64,000 nucleotides of DNA from Paenibacillus psychroresistens (GCF_009728935.1 NZ_CP034235.1:4688001-4752000), one strand, 5' to 3'; counted from the stretch's first letter, positions 45,888 to 55,248 are shown. Program-made: numbers and translations. Notes: generated by a model not told the origin, from the letters alone.

Positions 45888-48017
45888 CTATCTTCCTGAT
45901 AATCCCCATTGCTTATTTGGCCGATGGCCCATTTGTAAAATAAGCGTTCCACCACCGACAATATCAGCATGTTCAAGATAAGGTTTGTCATAAAGCTGTC
46001 CATTCAAATAGGCGGATTGAATATATTTATTTATCTCGGAGGCTCCATTTGCTTGAATGATAAACGTTTTATCCTGATCTAAATTAATCGTTACCTTCTC
46101 GAATATTGGACTTCCGATATCATAAAAAGGCTTTCCTGGACATACCGGATAGAACCCCATTGCGGAAAACACGTACCAGGATGACATGGCACCTGCATCT
46201 TCATCACCGCAAATTCCCAATGGGCTATCTGTATACCATACCTTCATAATCTCTCTTGCTTTACGTTGAGTTTTCCAAGGCATTCCTGCGTAGTTGTACA
46301 AATAGGGGATATGAAAAGCAGGTTCATTCCCCTGACAATATTGTCCCATTAATCCTGTTGAATCCGGGAATTGATTAAGAAATTCATATTTGGAGGTACC
46401 ATATTGCTCGACAAAAAGCGAATCTAGTTTCGCCGCGAATTGCTCCCTGCCACCTAGTAATTCGATTAATCCAGCAAGATCATGCTGAACATGAAAGGTA
46501 TAAATCCACGAATTGCATTCAGCAAAATAATCTCTGCCTCCCTGTCCTCCACTTAGCTTGGGATCAAAATCAACAACCCAATGGCCATCAGCGGACTTGG
46601 GAGCCATGAACCCAATCCGCTCATCAAAAACATGTTTATAGTTTTGCGCCCGATTCATGAAATATTGGTAGTCCTCCATGTAATTCAATGCTTTCGCCAT
46701 TTGAGCAATACACCAATCGTCATATGCATGCTCTAAAGTAACAGATACGGCCTGGCGTCGCTCGAAGCCATCGACTTCCTGTACCCATTCAGATTCAGCT
46801 TTTTTTAAGGCTGGGAAAAATCCTTTTTCCATGTACACTTTTTCTAATTCTGTCAATCCTCCAATCACCCAAGGAAGCATTGTTGACTCCATTGCATTTT
46901 TCTTAATCGCAGCATAAGCTACTTCGAGATCAAACTCGGCATATCCTTTCATAAAAGTATCCACAATCATCGCAGCTGCATGATTCCCCGTCATAAAAGG
47001 TCGATCCCCTGCTACCGCAGGAAATTGCGGAAGCCAGCCGCTTTGTTCGTACATGCGCAAATAAGAAACAATCATATCCATTTGACGCTGCGGTTCAAGC
47101 AGGAGCTGGAGCGGATGCAAGCAACGGTAGGAATCCCACATATTATCATTGGTATAAAAATCATGTTTATCAGAGAAGTGTACCTTATTGTCGTATCCGC
47201 TATAATATTTTCCATCTTCCGTAATATTGTTCATATGCAGCATCGATCTATATAAAGCCGTATAAAAGATAGTACGCTGCTCTTCACTTCCTCCATCAAC
47301 TTCAATCTTGCTTAATGCTTCATTCCAAATGGAATAAGCCGTCGATTTAACCTCTTCAAAATCCCAGTTGTTAATCTCCTGGAGCAAGTTTTTTTGCGCT
47401 TGTTCAATACTAAGATAAGAAACTCCCACCTTCACACTTATTTGTTCTTGAGCTGACGTCTCAAATTGAACAAATTGAGTAAGCTCTCCATTGTCTCCGG
47501 ATTTAAAAAGGGTGGATTGAAACGGCTTTGAAAACTCTACATACAAATAAAGAGTTACTCCTGATTGAGCAACCCAACCGGTTATTTTATTAGAATCTAA
47601 GCATTCCAGCTGACAAGGCTGATTTGGCATACTTATTAGAATGGTAGAATCTTTCCCCTCTGGAAATGAAAACCGGTAGTACATAGAATGATAGGAAACG
47701 GTATATTCCGCATATATTTCCGTATCCTCAAGTAAAACAGCGTGATAATAAGGGGTTGTCGTTTCAATATCATGATCATAGGTGGATGCGATTGGAAATG
47801 ATTCATGCCCAAGTTTCCCTTGCGAAGCCATGATCATCGCGCTGCCTGTTGAAAAACCGAAAATTTTATCAGCCAAATAATGATCTTTAATTCCCGGTGT
47901 TACTATGGGAGCAACCTGCAGCATGCCATGAGGCAAGGAAACAGTTGGCTGAGTTGAAGTAAGCAAATGACCTATCGTACCAATATTGGGCTTCACATAA
48001 TCGATCGGTTTTTTCAT
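45888..48017 (-). CDS. GH92 family alpha-mannosidase
   Basis: This is a 709-residue protein of glycoside hydrolase family 92, Ca2+-dependent exo-alpha-mannosidases. The N-terminal beta-sandwich opens YVKPNIGTIGHLLTSTQPTVSLPHGM. The (alpha/alpha)6 domain carries FYTNDNMWDSYRCLHPLQLLL, GNEPAFHIPYLYNYAGMPWKTQ and CGDEDAGAMSSWYVFSAMGFYPVCPG, all family hallmarks. There is no signal peptide, so it acts in the cytoplasm on imported mannosides or short glycans. AGGAGG is 5 nt before the ATG. It is the third gene after a PhyH-like dioxygenase and an AraC regulator, with gaps of about 40 bp. No importer lies nearby. Confidence 0.92.
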   Translation of the reverse strand: MKKPIDYVKPNIGTIGHLLTSTQPTVSLPHGMLQVAPIVTPGIKDHYLADKIFGFSTGSAMIMASQGKLGHESFPIASTYDHDIETTTPYYHAVLLEDTEIYAEYTVSYHSMYYRFSFPEGKDSTILISMPNQPCQLECLDSNKITGWVAQSGVTLYLYVEFSKPFQSTLFKSGDNGELTQFVQFETSAQEQISVKVGVSYLSIEQAQKNLLQEINNWDFEEVKSTAYSIWNEALSKIEVDGGSEEQRTIFYTALYRSMLHMNNITEDGKYYSGYDNKVHFSDKHDFYTNDNMWDSYRCLHPLQLLLEPQRQMDMIVSYLRMYEQSGWLPQFPAVAGDRPFMTGNHAAAMIVDTFMKGYAEFDLEVAYAAIKKNAMESTMLPWVIGGLTELEKVYMEKGFFPALKKAESEWVQEVDGFERRQAVSVTLEHAYDDWCIAQMAKALNYMEDYQYFMNRAQNYKHVFDERIGFMAPKSADGHWVVDFDPKLSGGQGGRDYFAECNSWIYTFHVQHDLAGLIELLGGREQFAAKLDSLFVEQYGTSKYEFLNQFPDSTGLMGQYCQGNEPAFHIPYLYNYAGMPWKTQRKAREIMKVWYTDSPLGICGDEDAGAMSSWYVFSAMGFYPVCPGKPFYDIGSPIFEKVTINLDQDKTFIIQANGASEINKYIQSAYLNGQLYDKPYLEHADIVGGGTLILQMGHRPNKQWGLSGR

Positions 48018-48056
48018 ATCTTCCTCCTATTTAAATAATATCTGCGTCGGTTCATC

Positions 48057-48911
48057 TTAGACCCCATATAGATCTGCTGACTGTGTAATTCTCACAGATT
48101 CTCTGTATTCCGTTGGCAGCTTGCTGAACTGCTTTTTGAACTGCTTGCAGAGATAGGATGCATCCGTCAATCCGCACTGGGAGGCAATTGACTCAAGTGT
48201 ATCCGTGGTTTGTTCAAGCAGCTGCTTGGCACGGTTCAACCGCATTTCTCGAAGCATCTGCATAGGAGTTAATCCATATTGCTGCTGAAAAACACGGTCC
48301 ATGTAATTGCTGCTTAAACATACCTGAGCTGCCAGATCCTCTCTCGAAACTTTTTGATGAAGCCGCAACGACATTTGGCCTACTAAATCTGAAAAACGAT
48401 CTCCTGATGAATTAAAAGCTTCAGATCGCTTGGGACTTCCTGCATTTTCCCAGCCCACCATAATTTGTTCCGTTAGCTGAAGCATTGCCGAAGTCAGTTT
48501 TAAATCACGGAAAGCAGCCCCTTGATCCTCCCATGCCGTCATCAGCTTAAGGAATACGGCTTCATAGCCTTTGAAATCAGAAATTGTAACTATAGGAGAC
48601 ACACGATATAGCTGAAGCAAATCGAAATGGTGTGAGCACAGCAGGCTCACTTGTATCCACAGGTGATCCCCCTTGGTTTCCGAATATTCAGCAAAAGGCA
48701 GATGTGGCGGATGCAGCATGATATCGCCAGCTTTTGCATAATGAGATTCTCCCCTAGTAGTTGTCCTCACATAACCTTCTTTAACATAACTAATAATCCA
48801 ATGAGAAAAGAGGCAATTTTGCAAATCCAGCTTGGAGTAATAGGATTGTTTAACAGTATGCAATTGAACGGACCAGGGGCCTTGCGCCAAATCTATCGGT
48901 TTCATGACCAA
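48057..48911 (-). CDS. AraC family transcriptional regulator of the GH92 operon
   Basis: This 284-residue regulator has an N-terminal cupin-like sensing domain (about 1-150, with HYAKAGDIMLHPPHLPF) and a C-terminal AraC double helix-turn-helix (about 180-275, with LSSNYMDRVFQQQYGLTPMQML and CGLTDASYLCKQFKKQF). It is unrelated to two-component signalling and should bind a sugar directly. It sits between the dioxygenase and the mannosidase in one operon whose promoter has two AGGTGTAAA repeats 21 bp apart, the probable operator. The TTG start at 48911 has AAGGG 9 nt upstream; ATG 48905 is two codons later and also possible. Confidence 0.9.
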   Translation of the reverse strand: MVMKPIDLAQGPWSVQLHTVKQSYYSKLDLQNCLFSHWIISYVKEGYVRTTTRGESHYAKAGDIMLHPPHLPFAEYSETKGDHLWIQVSLLCSHHFDLLQLYRVSPIVTISDFKGYEAVFLKLMTAWEDQGAAFRDLKLTSAMLQLTEQIMVGWENAGSPKRSEAFNSSGDRFSDLVGQMSLRLHQKVSREDLAAQVCLSSNYMDRVFQQQYGLTPMQMLREMRLNRAKQLLEQTTDTLESIASQCGLTDASYLCKQFKKQFSKLPTEYRESVRITQSADLYGV

Positions 48912-48947
48912 AAATTCACACCCTTATGCCTTTTCCAATTTTCACGT

Positions 48948-49724
48948 TTAGCAATTTTCTTTTGTAACGAATTCTGTATAAGCAGATTTACCGTCTTTGG
49001 CAATCAGCGGACCATTTTGGAATATCTTATTCGTGATAGGATTGAACGAACCATCAACTGAATACTGAGTGATATAGGCTTTACGAGTATCTGTTTTGCT
49101 GCGATTTGGTGTGCTTTTATGAAAGAGTAAAGAATTGAAAGCAACTACGCTTCCCTTTTTTAACTCGACTGGAATTCCTTCAATGTCTCCATAATAGCAA
49201 ATCCAGCCTAGATCTGTCTTAATATGCGTTACGAACCCTTTCAGGTGGGTACCCGGCTGAACCCAAATGCAGCCATTCTCAACCGTTGCATCATCCAATG
49301 CAATCCAGCAGGTAACATACTGTTCGGGTTCCGTTGGAACATACCCATTATCCTGGTGCCATGGAAAATCCTTACTAGCTTCAGGACGTTTATAAACGGA
49401 TTGATCCCAATAAAGCTTGATGTCAGGGCCAAGAATGGTAGTTGTGATATCTACAAACCGTTGATCTGCAGTAAATTGCTGCAATTCAGGGCTGCGAAAA
49501 TTGAGACCTGAAGTAAAATTGATCTGTCCTGCTGAACTGATGAAATCCCTATCTTTTTGTCTAAGGATCATCTCCGACTCTCGATCAAATTCATCGATAA
49601 TGGCACGAACTTTATCCATTTCCTCTGCGGAGAAAAGGTTATTGAAAATAATGTAGCCCAGCTCTTTATACTGTTTCATTTCTTGCTCTGTTATTTCAAT
49701 CTTCTTTGCACTCTCGATCGTCAT
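48948..49724 (-). CDS. Phytanoyl-CoA dioxygenase (PhyH) family Fe(II)/2-oxoglutarate oxygenase
   Basis: This is a 258-residue non-haem iron oxygenase. The iron triad is visible: His123 and Asp125 in PWHQDNGY and His202 in LLFHKSTPNRS. Arg208 is placed to bind 2-oxoglutarate, and CWIALDDATVENGCIWVQPGTH is the usual PhyH strand region. Family members hydroxylate small molecules as varied as ectoine, phosphonates and mitomycin-type substrates, so the substrate is unknown. It is the first gene of the operon with the AraC regulator and GH92 mannosidase, suggesting a glycan or a modified sugar. AAGGAG is 9 nt before the ATG. Confidence 0.88.
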   Translation of the reverse strand: MTIESAKKIEITEQEMKQYKELGYIIFNNLFSAEEMDKVRAIIDEFDRESEMILRQKDRDFISSAGQINFTSGLNFRSPELQQFTADQRFVDITTTILGPDIKLYWDQSVYKRPEASKDFPWHQDNGYVPTEPEQYVTCWIALDDATVENGCIWVQPGTHLKGFVTHIKTDLGWICYYGDIEGIPVELKKGSVVAFNSLLFHKSTPNRSKTDTRKAYITQYSVDGSFNPITNKIFQNGPLIAKDGKSAYTEFVTKENC

Positions 49725-49767
49725 GGTGAATCTCTCCTTATAAATGAGTTAATTGCTTCATGTCCTC

Positions 49768-49833
49768 ATTATAGAACTCTTCTCAACCTGCAACAATGAA
49801 GCGTTTACACCTCTTTCGGTATTTTTTACACCT
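49768..49833 (-). promoter_or_regulatory. Promoter and AraC direct-repeat operator of the PhyH-AraC-GH92 operon
   Basis: Minus strand: AGGTGTAAA occurs at 49825-49833 and 49804-49812, exactly 21 bp apart. TTGTTG (49791-49796), a 17-bp spacer and TATAAT (49768-49773) follow. The proximal repeat runs into TGTAAACGCTTCA, which resembles half of a CcpA cre site. The distal repeat overlaps the stop codon of the next gene. Confidence 0.65.
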
Positions 49834-50272
49834 TTATGATCCCAGCTTTTTTTTGTTTAAAATTCCGATATCTTTTTCTAAAATTCCAAATCCATTTCAC
49901 AAAAAAAAGCAGGTTTATTGGTTCAGAACAGCCCCCTGCTCTATCTATTGCGGTTTCACCTTGTGTGGATAACCTTCGCTTTAGTACTCGATATAAACAG
50001 AGGAAAATCGACAAATCAAAATAAAAGACCGTATCCGCTTCAAGTAACCTTCTATTCAGTGAAGTGGGATAATTGCCATCAATGATATACTCCTCTTGTT
50101 CGAGGAGCATTGTAATCACTTTATCCCATTCTTGTTTATTGCTGGCTACCCAACCTGGCTTCCAATACACGGTATCTAAATGAATCACGGGGATATTAAT
50201 TGCATTTCCAAGCTGTCTAGCAAAAGTAGACTTTCCAGAACCAGAGAAACCGAGTATCAGCACTTTCTTCAA
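49826..50272 (-). CDS. P-loop NTPase, adenylate kinase/topology-modulation (FlaR-like) family
   Basis: This 148-residue protein has a Walker A motif GFSGSGKST at residues 8-16 and the family strings IPVIHLDTVYWKPGWV and YIIDGNYPTSLNRRLLEADTVFYFD. Proteins of this kind are annotated as DNA topology modulation or nucleoside kinase-like proteins; the true substrate is not established. The length is slightly short of relatives (about 165-180 aa) at the C-terminus. The start is TTG 50272 with GGGGAGG 8 nt upstream. It is probably monocistronic, upstream of the PhyH promoter. Confidence 0.82.
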   Translation of the reverse strand: MKKVLILGFSGSGKSTFARQLGNAINIPVIHLDTVYWKPGWVASNKQEWDKVITMLLEQEEYIIDGNYPTSLNRRLLEADTVFYFDLSIFLCLYRVLKRRLSTQGETAIDRAGGCSEPINLLFFVKWIWNFRKRYRNFKQKKAGIIKV

Positions 50273-50314
50273 TTCGGTGTCCTCCCCTTAAACTAGTTAT
50301 AGGTTTATTTAAAG

Positions 50315-50638
50315 CTAATATACGACTTGACTGCTTATGTATTTGTTGACCTCCTGAGTAACATCCTTGCCACCGCCAAAATTCGTTATAAGCGCTCCGA
50401 TAGTGTAAATCGGTCCCCAAGGAATGCCCCACCATCCTAAAACAGCACTCAAAAGTGTGAATTTCAAACCTTTTTTCACTCTGCCCTCATTGTGCTTGTG
50501 GAAATAAATATCTGAGCTGCGTTTGAACGAGAGGACAAGAACAGAAATACTATATGTATAAATGACAAATTTCCCACCCATTTGTAGCTCATATTCAATA
50601 TTTTTCTGTGTCATGCCTTCAATTCCAATAATTTTCAT
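50315..50638 (-). CDS. Conserved hypothetical protein, 107 aa, one hydrophobic segment
   Basis: I do not know a function for this protein. The ATG at 50638 (MKIIGIEGMTQ) is chosen over an upstream frame extension to 50740 because GGGAG lies 6 nt upstream. The N-terminal half is soluble, with FKRSSDIYFHKH and a basic stretch. A hydrophobic Gly/Trp-rich segment follows (LLSAVLGWWGIPWGPIYTIGALITNFGGG, residues about 67-95), so it probably associates with the membrane. The pattern LGWWGIPWGP with GGKDVT recurs in small uncharacterised bacterial proteins. It precedes the P-loop gene by 42 bp on the same strand. Confidence 0.75.
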   Translation of the reverse strand: MKIIGIEGMTQKNIEYELQMGGKFVIYTYSISVLVLSFKRSSDIYFHKHNEGRVKKGLKFTLLSAVLGWWGIPWGPIYTIGALITNFGGGKDVTQEVNKYISSQVVY

Positions 50639-50748
50639 TCTATTCTCCCTTTTCTTACCGAATTGTTCCGCTTTCGACAATAATATACATTCCAAATTAT
50701 AATAATATACTTTGTAATTATATAAGTAACATTGAAACATAAACCAGG

Positions 50749-50784
50749 AAAAGCCCGAAACTCCTTAATGGATATCAGGCTTTT
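50749..50784. terminator. Hairpin in the divergent region before the VanW gene
   Basis: AAAAGCC pairs with GGCTTTT around a 22-nt loop with further partial pairing. It lies between two divergent genes, so it may be a stray terminator or a leader structure. Confidence 0.45.
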
Positions 50785-50856
50785 AGTCATTAATGCATAA
50801 AATGATGGCTTTGTTAGAACAATTATTAAAGATGCTATAAAGGAGGAATACTTACA

Positions 50857-52578
50857 TTGAAGCTGTTGTGGATTGCAGGACTTTTATTTTCAATGCAGCA
50901 TATGGATCAACCTGACAGCTTGGAACTAGACTATCAGGGAAAGACCCTAGTTATTATTAAACAAGTGGAATACGTATTACCTGGCTCTTCACTAATCGAT
51001 ATGGTTAAATTGCAGCAGCTTCTGAATAATCTCGATAAACAAGTGTATCAAGCACCTGTTAATGCCAAGATCGGCAATCATCAGGAAAACATACCTGAAA
51101 AGACAGGACATAAGCTGCATCGCGAACTATTTATGGACCAATTTACCTCCTATTTTTCTGGGAATGGTCTCAATAAGCTTGATATCCCATTGTTAACCCT
51201 ACATGCTAAAGTCGATAGCGAACTGCTTGCCCAAATCCGTGAAAAACCAATTGGCCATTACATAACCTATTTCAATGCCAACAATAAGAACCGTTCGTCT
51301 AACATTTCGCTTGCCGCGAAAACACTTAACAATCATGTCATTTTTCCTGGCGAGACCTTTTCATTTAATCAAGTAGTCGGAAAACGGACAGCAGATAGAG
51401 GATACCTGCAAGCAACAGTCATTGTCAGAGGTGAGCTGTCCGAAGGGATTGGAGGCGGGATCTGCCAGGTATCCTCTACCTTATTCAATTCTGTAGACCG
51501 AGCAGGCTTGCGAATTATCCAGCGTTATTCTCATAGCAGAAATGTTCCGTATGTCCCTCCTGGACGAGATGCTACCGTTAGCTGGGATGGGCCTGATTTC
51601 ACTTTTCAGAATCAATATAATCAACCCATCTTGATTCGGTCCAGCGCAGGTGCAGGCTCAGTTATCATCTCACTCTACTCTTCACATGTAATTGAACATA
51701 AACCACGAGCAGTTCCTAGAACGTTGAAGCAGCTTCCTGAGGAAATTAATATTTCAACAGCTGTAAATCAAGTCATTAAACCATCTAACACAGAATTGAG
51801 TATTAAGCCTTACGGAAAATTAATTCCTTGGCAGGATGCAGACCATGCTGTACCTATTAAAAGCATTTTTACCATAATGGATTATGAAACGGGTTCTACT
51901 TTTCAGGTTCAACGGCGTGCAGGCAGGGACCATGCAGATGTACAACCACTTTCAAAAGCAGATTCAGCTATTATGAAACAAATTTATCAAGGCGAATGGA
52001 GCTGGAAACGAAGGGCAATCCTTGTTCATTCAGGCGATGAATGGCTAGCCGCATCAATGAATGGTATGCCGCATGGTGGCGATGGCATTCCTGACAATGA
52101 TTTTTCGGGACATTTCTGTGTCCATTTCTTCCGCAGCACAACACATAAAACTCCAACCCCTGATCTTGCCCATCAGCTGATGGTGTATAAATCTGCTGGG
52201 AAGCTGCAGGCTTTCTTAAAAGCGGCATCCCCAGCTGTTATGGCCGAAAGCTTTATTGAAGCCCTAAGCCAGCAGGATCTAGAGCTGCTGCGTGAAGCTT
52301 CAGTTGACATCGACAAAGTTAAATTCGAATATTTTATTGAGCAAATGAATGATATTCTAGCGATCAAAATAGAAAAACAGCGAGGATTAGCGGACAAGCT
52401 CAACACGGATGACTCTAATTGGGGTGAGCTTTTATCAACCGAAATCCAACTAAAGGCAGCGATTCAAAAAAAGGGAGGCTCTAAACGAACGATCACCTAT
52501 AAGTTTATTTTTGCTAGACAATCTATCCAATCTCCGTGGCAGCTTAAAGATGTGCAGCCCTCGGACTATCCAAGGTGA
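50857..52578 (+). CDS. VanW family protein
   Basis: This 573-residue protein contains a VanW domain (about residues 130-290). Its diagnostic strings are FPGETFSFNQVVGKRTADRGY, GIGGGICQVSSTLFNSVDRAGL and ERYSHSRNVPYVPPGRDATV-like RYSHSRNVPYVPPG. VanW proteins occur with vancomycin resistance genes and widely in Firmicutes; the biochemical role is unknown and is thought to concern the cell envelope. The C-terminal part (about 370-573) contains MPHGGDGIPDNDFSGHFCVHF, a motif also found in other Paenibacillus wall-associated proteins. The start is TTG 50857 with AGGAGG 10 nt upstream. There are no vancomycin resistance genes nearby. A terminator follows. Confidence 0.87.
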   Translation: MKLLWIAGLLFSMQHMDQPDSLELDYQGKTLVIIKQVEYVLPGSSLIDMVKLQQLLNNLDKQVYQAPVNAKIGNHQENIPEKTGHKLHRELFMDQFTSYFSGNGLNKLDIPLLTLHAKVDSELLAQIREKPIGHYITYFNANNKNRSSNISLAAKTLNNHVIFPGETFSFNQVVGKRTADRGYLQATVIVRGELSEGIGGGICQVSSTLFNSVDRAGLRIIQRYSHSRNVPYVPPGRDATVSWDGPDFTFQNQYNQPILIRSSAGAGSVIISLYSSHVIEHKPRAVPRTLKQLPEEINISTAVNQVIKPSNTELSIKPYGKLIPWQDADHAVPIKSIFTIMDYETGSTFQVQRRAGRDHADVQPLSKADSAIMKQIYQGEWSWKRRAILVHSGDEWLAASMNGMPHGGDGIPDNDFSGHFCVHFFRSTTHKTPTPDLAHQLMVYKSAGKLQAFLKAASPAVMAESFIEALSQQDLELLREASVDIDKVKFEYFIEQMNDILAIKIEKQRGLADKLNTDDSNWGELLSTEIQLKAAIQKKGGSKRTITYKFIFARQSIQSPWQLKDVQPSDYPR

Positions 52579-52585
52579 CAAAATA

Positions 52586-52626
52586 AAACGGCAAGTCCCC
52601 ATACAGCTTGAGGGGATTTGCCGTTT
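52586..52626. terminator. Bidirectional terminator between VanW and propeller genes
   Basis: AAACGGCAA and TCCCC pair with GGGGA and TTGCCGTTT. It lies 8 bp after the VanW stop and 12 bp from the convergent gene's stop. Confidence 0.88.
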
Positions 52627-52637
52627 CTTTGTAGTGA

Positions 52638-54206
52638 TTACTTTTGCTCAATATTAATCGACGAATTTTTACCATTCCACTTGACTGAGCTACCTGTTGC
52701 TTCACTAATAAATCTTAGCGGAACAAAAGTATTGCCGTTTCTAAGCTCCGGTGGATTAGATAGCGCCGTTTGTACCCCGTTAACTAGAGCGAATTTATCT
52801 CCAATTTTAAACTGGATGGTTAGACCTTCTTTTGAGCCCGTTATCAGCTTAGTCTCTTGATCCCATTCTACCTTGAGGCCAAGTCCTTCAAATAAATCTC
52901 GGAACGGAACTAATACAGTTCCTTTGTTGTTAATTGGTTCTAGTGACATCGGTAAGCTAAGATTATTAATGAATATTTGAATTTGTTTCTTGCCAAAAGA
53001 AGTTAGGCCTATATCATTATTGATCGCATAGATATTATTGTTTTTCCCAATAACCAATTCCACACTTTTGTACCAAAAAGCATTTCTCAAAAGCACAAAA
53101 AATTCTTGCCCCTCACTATTAAGACCATAAATATTGCCAACACCACCAGTGAAATATACATTTCCGTCTTTGTCTGAAACGACTCCATCCAGAAGACCAA
53201 GCCCATACTTTTCAGTATCTCTAGTCTTGTATTGCCATTTAACTTCACCTAAATGATCCATTTTTGCAACGTTTCCTGAATTATCAAGATAGAATCCACC
53301 TTTACCATCACTTGGCAGGCCAGAGGATTGAATATCGGCGAAATCCAATTTGTCTGGTTCAATCATAGTTCCGGTGTCTGACTCAATCATATGCAGTCCA
53401 CTTGGAGTTACCGAATAAATCAAACCTTTTGCTGAAAAGTATGGCTTAAAAAAAGTTTTGCCATCTAGAAAGTTGGCATTTGACGTTTTCCATCTAAGCT
53501 TCCCTTCCTTGTCTATTGAAATAATTTCTTGATTATCTGTATCGACGTAGATATTACTATTATTATCTGTATGAATAGTTTGGGGAAGAATATATGCTAT
53601 ATTAGTGCTTGAGACCGTTTTGTTTAACCAATTAGCTTCACCACTGGAATTATAAGAGACCAAACCGTCTGTAGTAAATACAATGAGATTACCTTCCGAA
53701 TCACCTGCGAATTGATTATTATAACGGCTGATTATATCCTTGGACTGCTTTTTCCATTTAATCGTGCCATTCTCAGCTATGGCATAAATGATTGTATCCT
53801 CATTATCTAGTTTGCTATATGCGTAAAGTGTATCGTCCTTGCCAATTAATAAATAGGTTACAGTTAGTTCGGCATCGAGCTTTACGCTCCATTTGATTTC
53901 TCCATTTGGATATACAGCATTTACTTTGTCTCTAAAGTCTGAAAAATATAAAACACCCTGTTGATCCTGGACTAAATTAAGAGGTAAACTATTTTCCAAT
54001 TTCCACTTCAAATCATATTTTGTAGGATTTAAGAGAATAGGCTTGGGACGTTTCGGAGCTGTTTCGTCAATTTCCCAATTCATCACCATACCTTTATCAG
54101 GCAAATATATATTCGGATCTAAAGCTTGTGCTGCAGTTGCTTTGTTCTGTATTCCCATTAAGCCACCTAAAGCAATGATTACTATGAACATTTGTATTGC
54201 TTTCAT
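52638..54206 (-). CDS. Secreted PQQ-type beta-propeller protein with copper amine oxidase N-like (stalk) domain
   Basis: This 522-residue exported protein has a signal peptide (about 1-28, ending ATAA). It continues with a repeated beta-propeller (about 50-405) whose blades contain GxIKWxxK and LYAYS or related strings (GEIKWSVKLDAE, GTIKWKKQSKD, GKLRWKTSNAN, GEVKWQYKTRD). A copper-amine-oxidase N-terminal-like domain ends the protein (about 410-520; VPFRDLFEGLGLKVEWD, then NGNTFVPLRFISEATGSSVKWN). Such stalk domains are common surface modules in Paenibacillus. No catalytic residues are evident; a wall-linked binding role is inferred. I start at ATG 54206, with GGGGGAT 6 nt upstream, not at 54221. 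Confidence 0.85.
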   Translation of the reverse strand: MKAIQMFIVIIALGGLMGIQNKATAAQALDPNIYLPDKGMVMNWEIDETAPKRPKPILLNPTKYDLKWKLENSLPLNLVQDQQGVLYFSDFRDKVNAVYPNGEIKWSVKLDAELTVTYLLIGKDDTLYAYSKLDNEDTIIYAIAENGTIKWKKQSKDIISRYNNQFAGDSEGNLIVFTTDGLVSYNSSGEANWLNKTVSSTNIAYILPQTIHTDNNSNIYVDTDNQEIISIDKEGKLRWKTSNANFLDGKTFFKPYFSAKGLIYSVTPSGLHMIESDTGTMIEPDKLDFADIQSSGLPSDGKGGFYLDNSGNVAKMDHLGEVKWQYKTRDTEKYGLGLLDGVVSDKDGNVYFTGGVGNIYGLNSEGQEFFVLLRNAFWYKSVELVIGKNNNIYAINNDIGLTSFGKKQIQIFINNLSLPMSLEPINNKGTVLVPFRDLFEGLGLKVEWDQETKLITGSKEGLTIQFKIGDKFALVNGVQTALSNPPELRNGNTFVPLRFISEATGSSVKWNGKNSSINIEQK

Positions 54207-54327
54207 ACTGCTATCCCCCATAATATATAATAAAAGTTACTTTAGTCTCACTTAAATTTCGACATAAGGAAACATTTACCTCTATTATTAGGATGAAATT
54301 TATCACGCTTGAAAGGAGTGGTTTGCC

Positions 54328-55230
54328 TTGACTCTGCAGCAATTAAAATATGTAATTGAGGTTTCAAAGCAAGGTTCGATTAATGAGGCCGCCAAACGAT
54401 TGTTTATTTCTCAGCCTAGTCTATCAAATGCGATTAAGGAGCTTGAGGAAGAGCTAAAAATCACGATTTTTGAGCGATCTAACAAAGGGATCTCGCTTTC
54501 TAAAGAAGGCGTTGAATTCCTGAGCTACGCACGTCAAGTAGTTGAGCAAGCTGAATTATTAGAAAGCCGCTATCTCAATGCGAAGCCATCTCCGCAGCAT
54601 TTCTCAGTATCCACTCAGCATTACGCTTTTGCAGTAAATGCTTTCGTGAGTTTAGTCCAAGAATATGGAAATGAAGAATATGAGTTTGCTTTACGCGAAA
54701 CCCAAACCTACGAAATAATCGAGGATGTCAAGAGCTTACGCAGTGAGATTGGGATTCTATATTTGAACGAGTTTAATGGAAAGGTCATTAATAATTTACT
54801 CCGAGCTGCAAATTTGCAATTCAACAGCTTATTTACGGCGAAACCGCATATTTTTATCAGCAGCAAGAACCCGCTAGCCCAGCAATCCAGCGTGACGATT
54901 GAGCAGCTTCAGCATTATCCGTATCTTTCTTTTGATCAAGGGGAGTATAATTCCTTTCATTTTTCAGAAGAGATCCTCAGCACGCTATCCCACAAGAAGA
55001 GCATTCGCGTGAATGACCGAGCGACACTTTTTAACTTGCTGATTGGGTTAAACGGTTACACTATATCAACTGGAGTATTAAGTGCCGATTTAAATGGCAA
55101 TGAAATTATCCCTATCCCTTTGGAGTCAGATGAAATTATTAATGTAGGTTGGATCTCCCATCGCAATGTTTCACTCTCCATACTCGGAATCGCCTATATC
55201 CAAGCATTAAAGCAGGCAACCTCCAAATAA
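54328..55230 (+). CDS. LysR family regulator upstream of metE
   Basis: This 300-residue LysR regulator has an N-terminal winged HTH (QGSINEAAKRLFISQPSLSNAIKELE, residues about 14-39) and an effector domain from about 90. The overall sequence resembles the MetR/MtaR-like methionine regulators of Firmicutes (ISSKNPLAQQSSVTIEQL is typical of that branch). The start is TTG 54328 with GGAG 9 nt upstream. metE follows on the same strand after 126 bp containing three CTATA-type half-sites. Control of methionine synthesis is therefore the likely role; the co-inducer, homocysteine or O-acetylserine in relatives, is not known here. Confidence 0.88.
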   Translation: MTLQQLKYVIEVSKQGSINEAAKRLFISQPSLSNAIKELEEELKITIFERSNKGISLSKEGVEFLSYARQVVEQAELLESRYLNAKPSPQHFSVSTQHYAFAVNAFVSLVQEYGNEEYEFALRETQTYEIIEDVKSLRSEIGILYLNEFNGKVINNLLRAANLQFNSLFTAKPHIFISSKNPLAQQSSVTIEQLQHYPYLSFDQGEYNSFHFSEEILSTLSHKKSIRVNDRATLFNLLIGLNGYTISTGVLSADLNGNEIIPIPLESDEIINVGWISHRNVSLSILGIAYIQALKQATSK

Positions 55231-55248
55231 ACTCGTTATATCCTTAGA

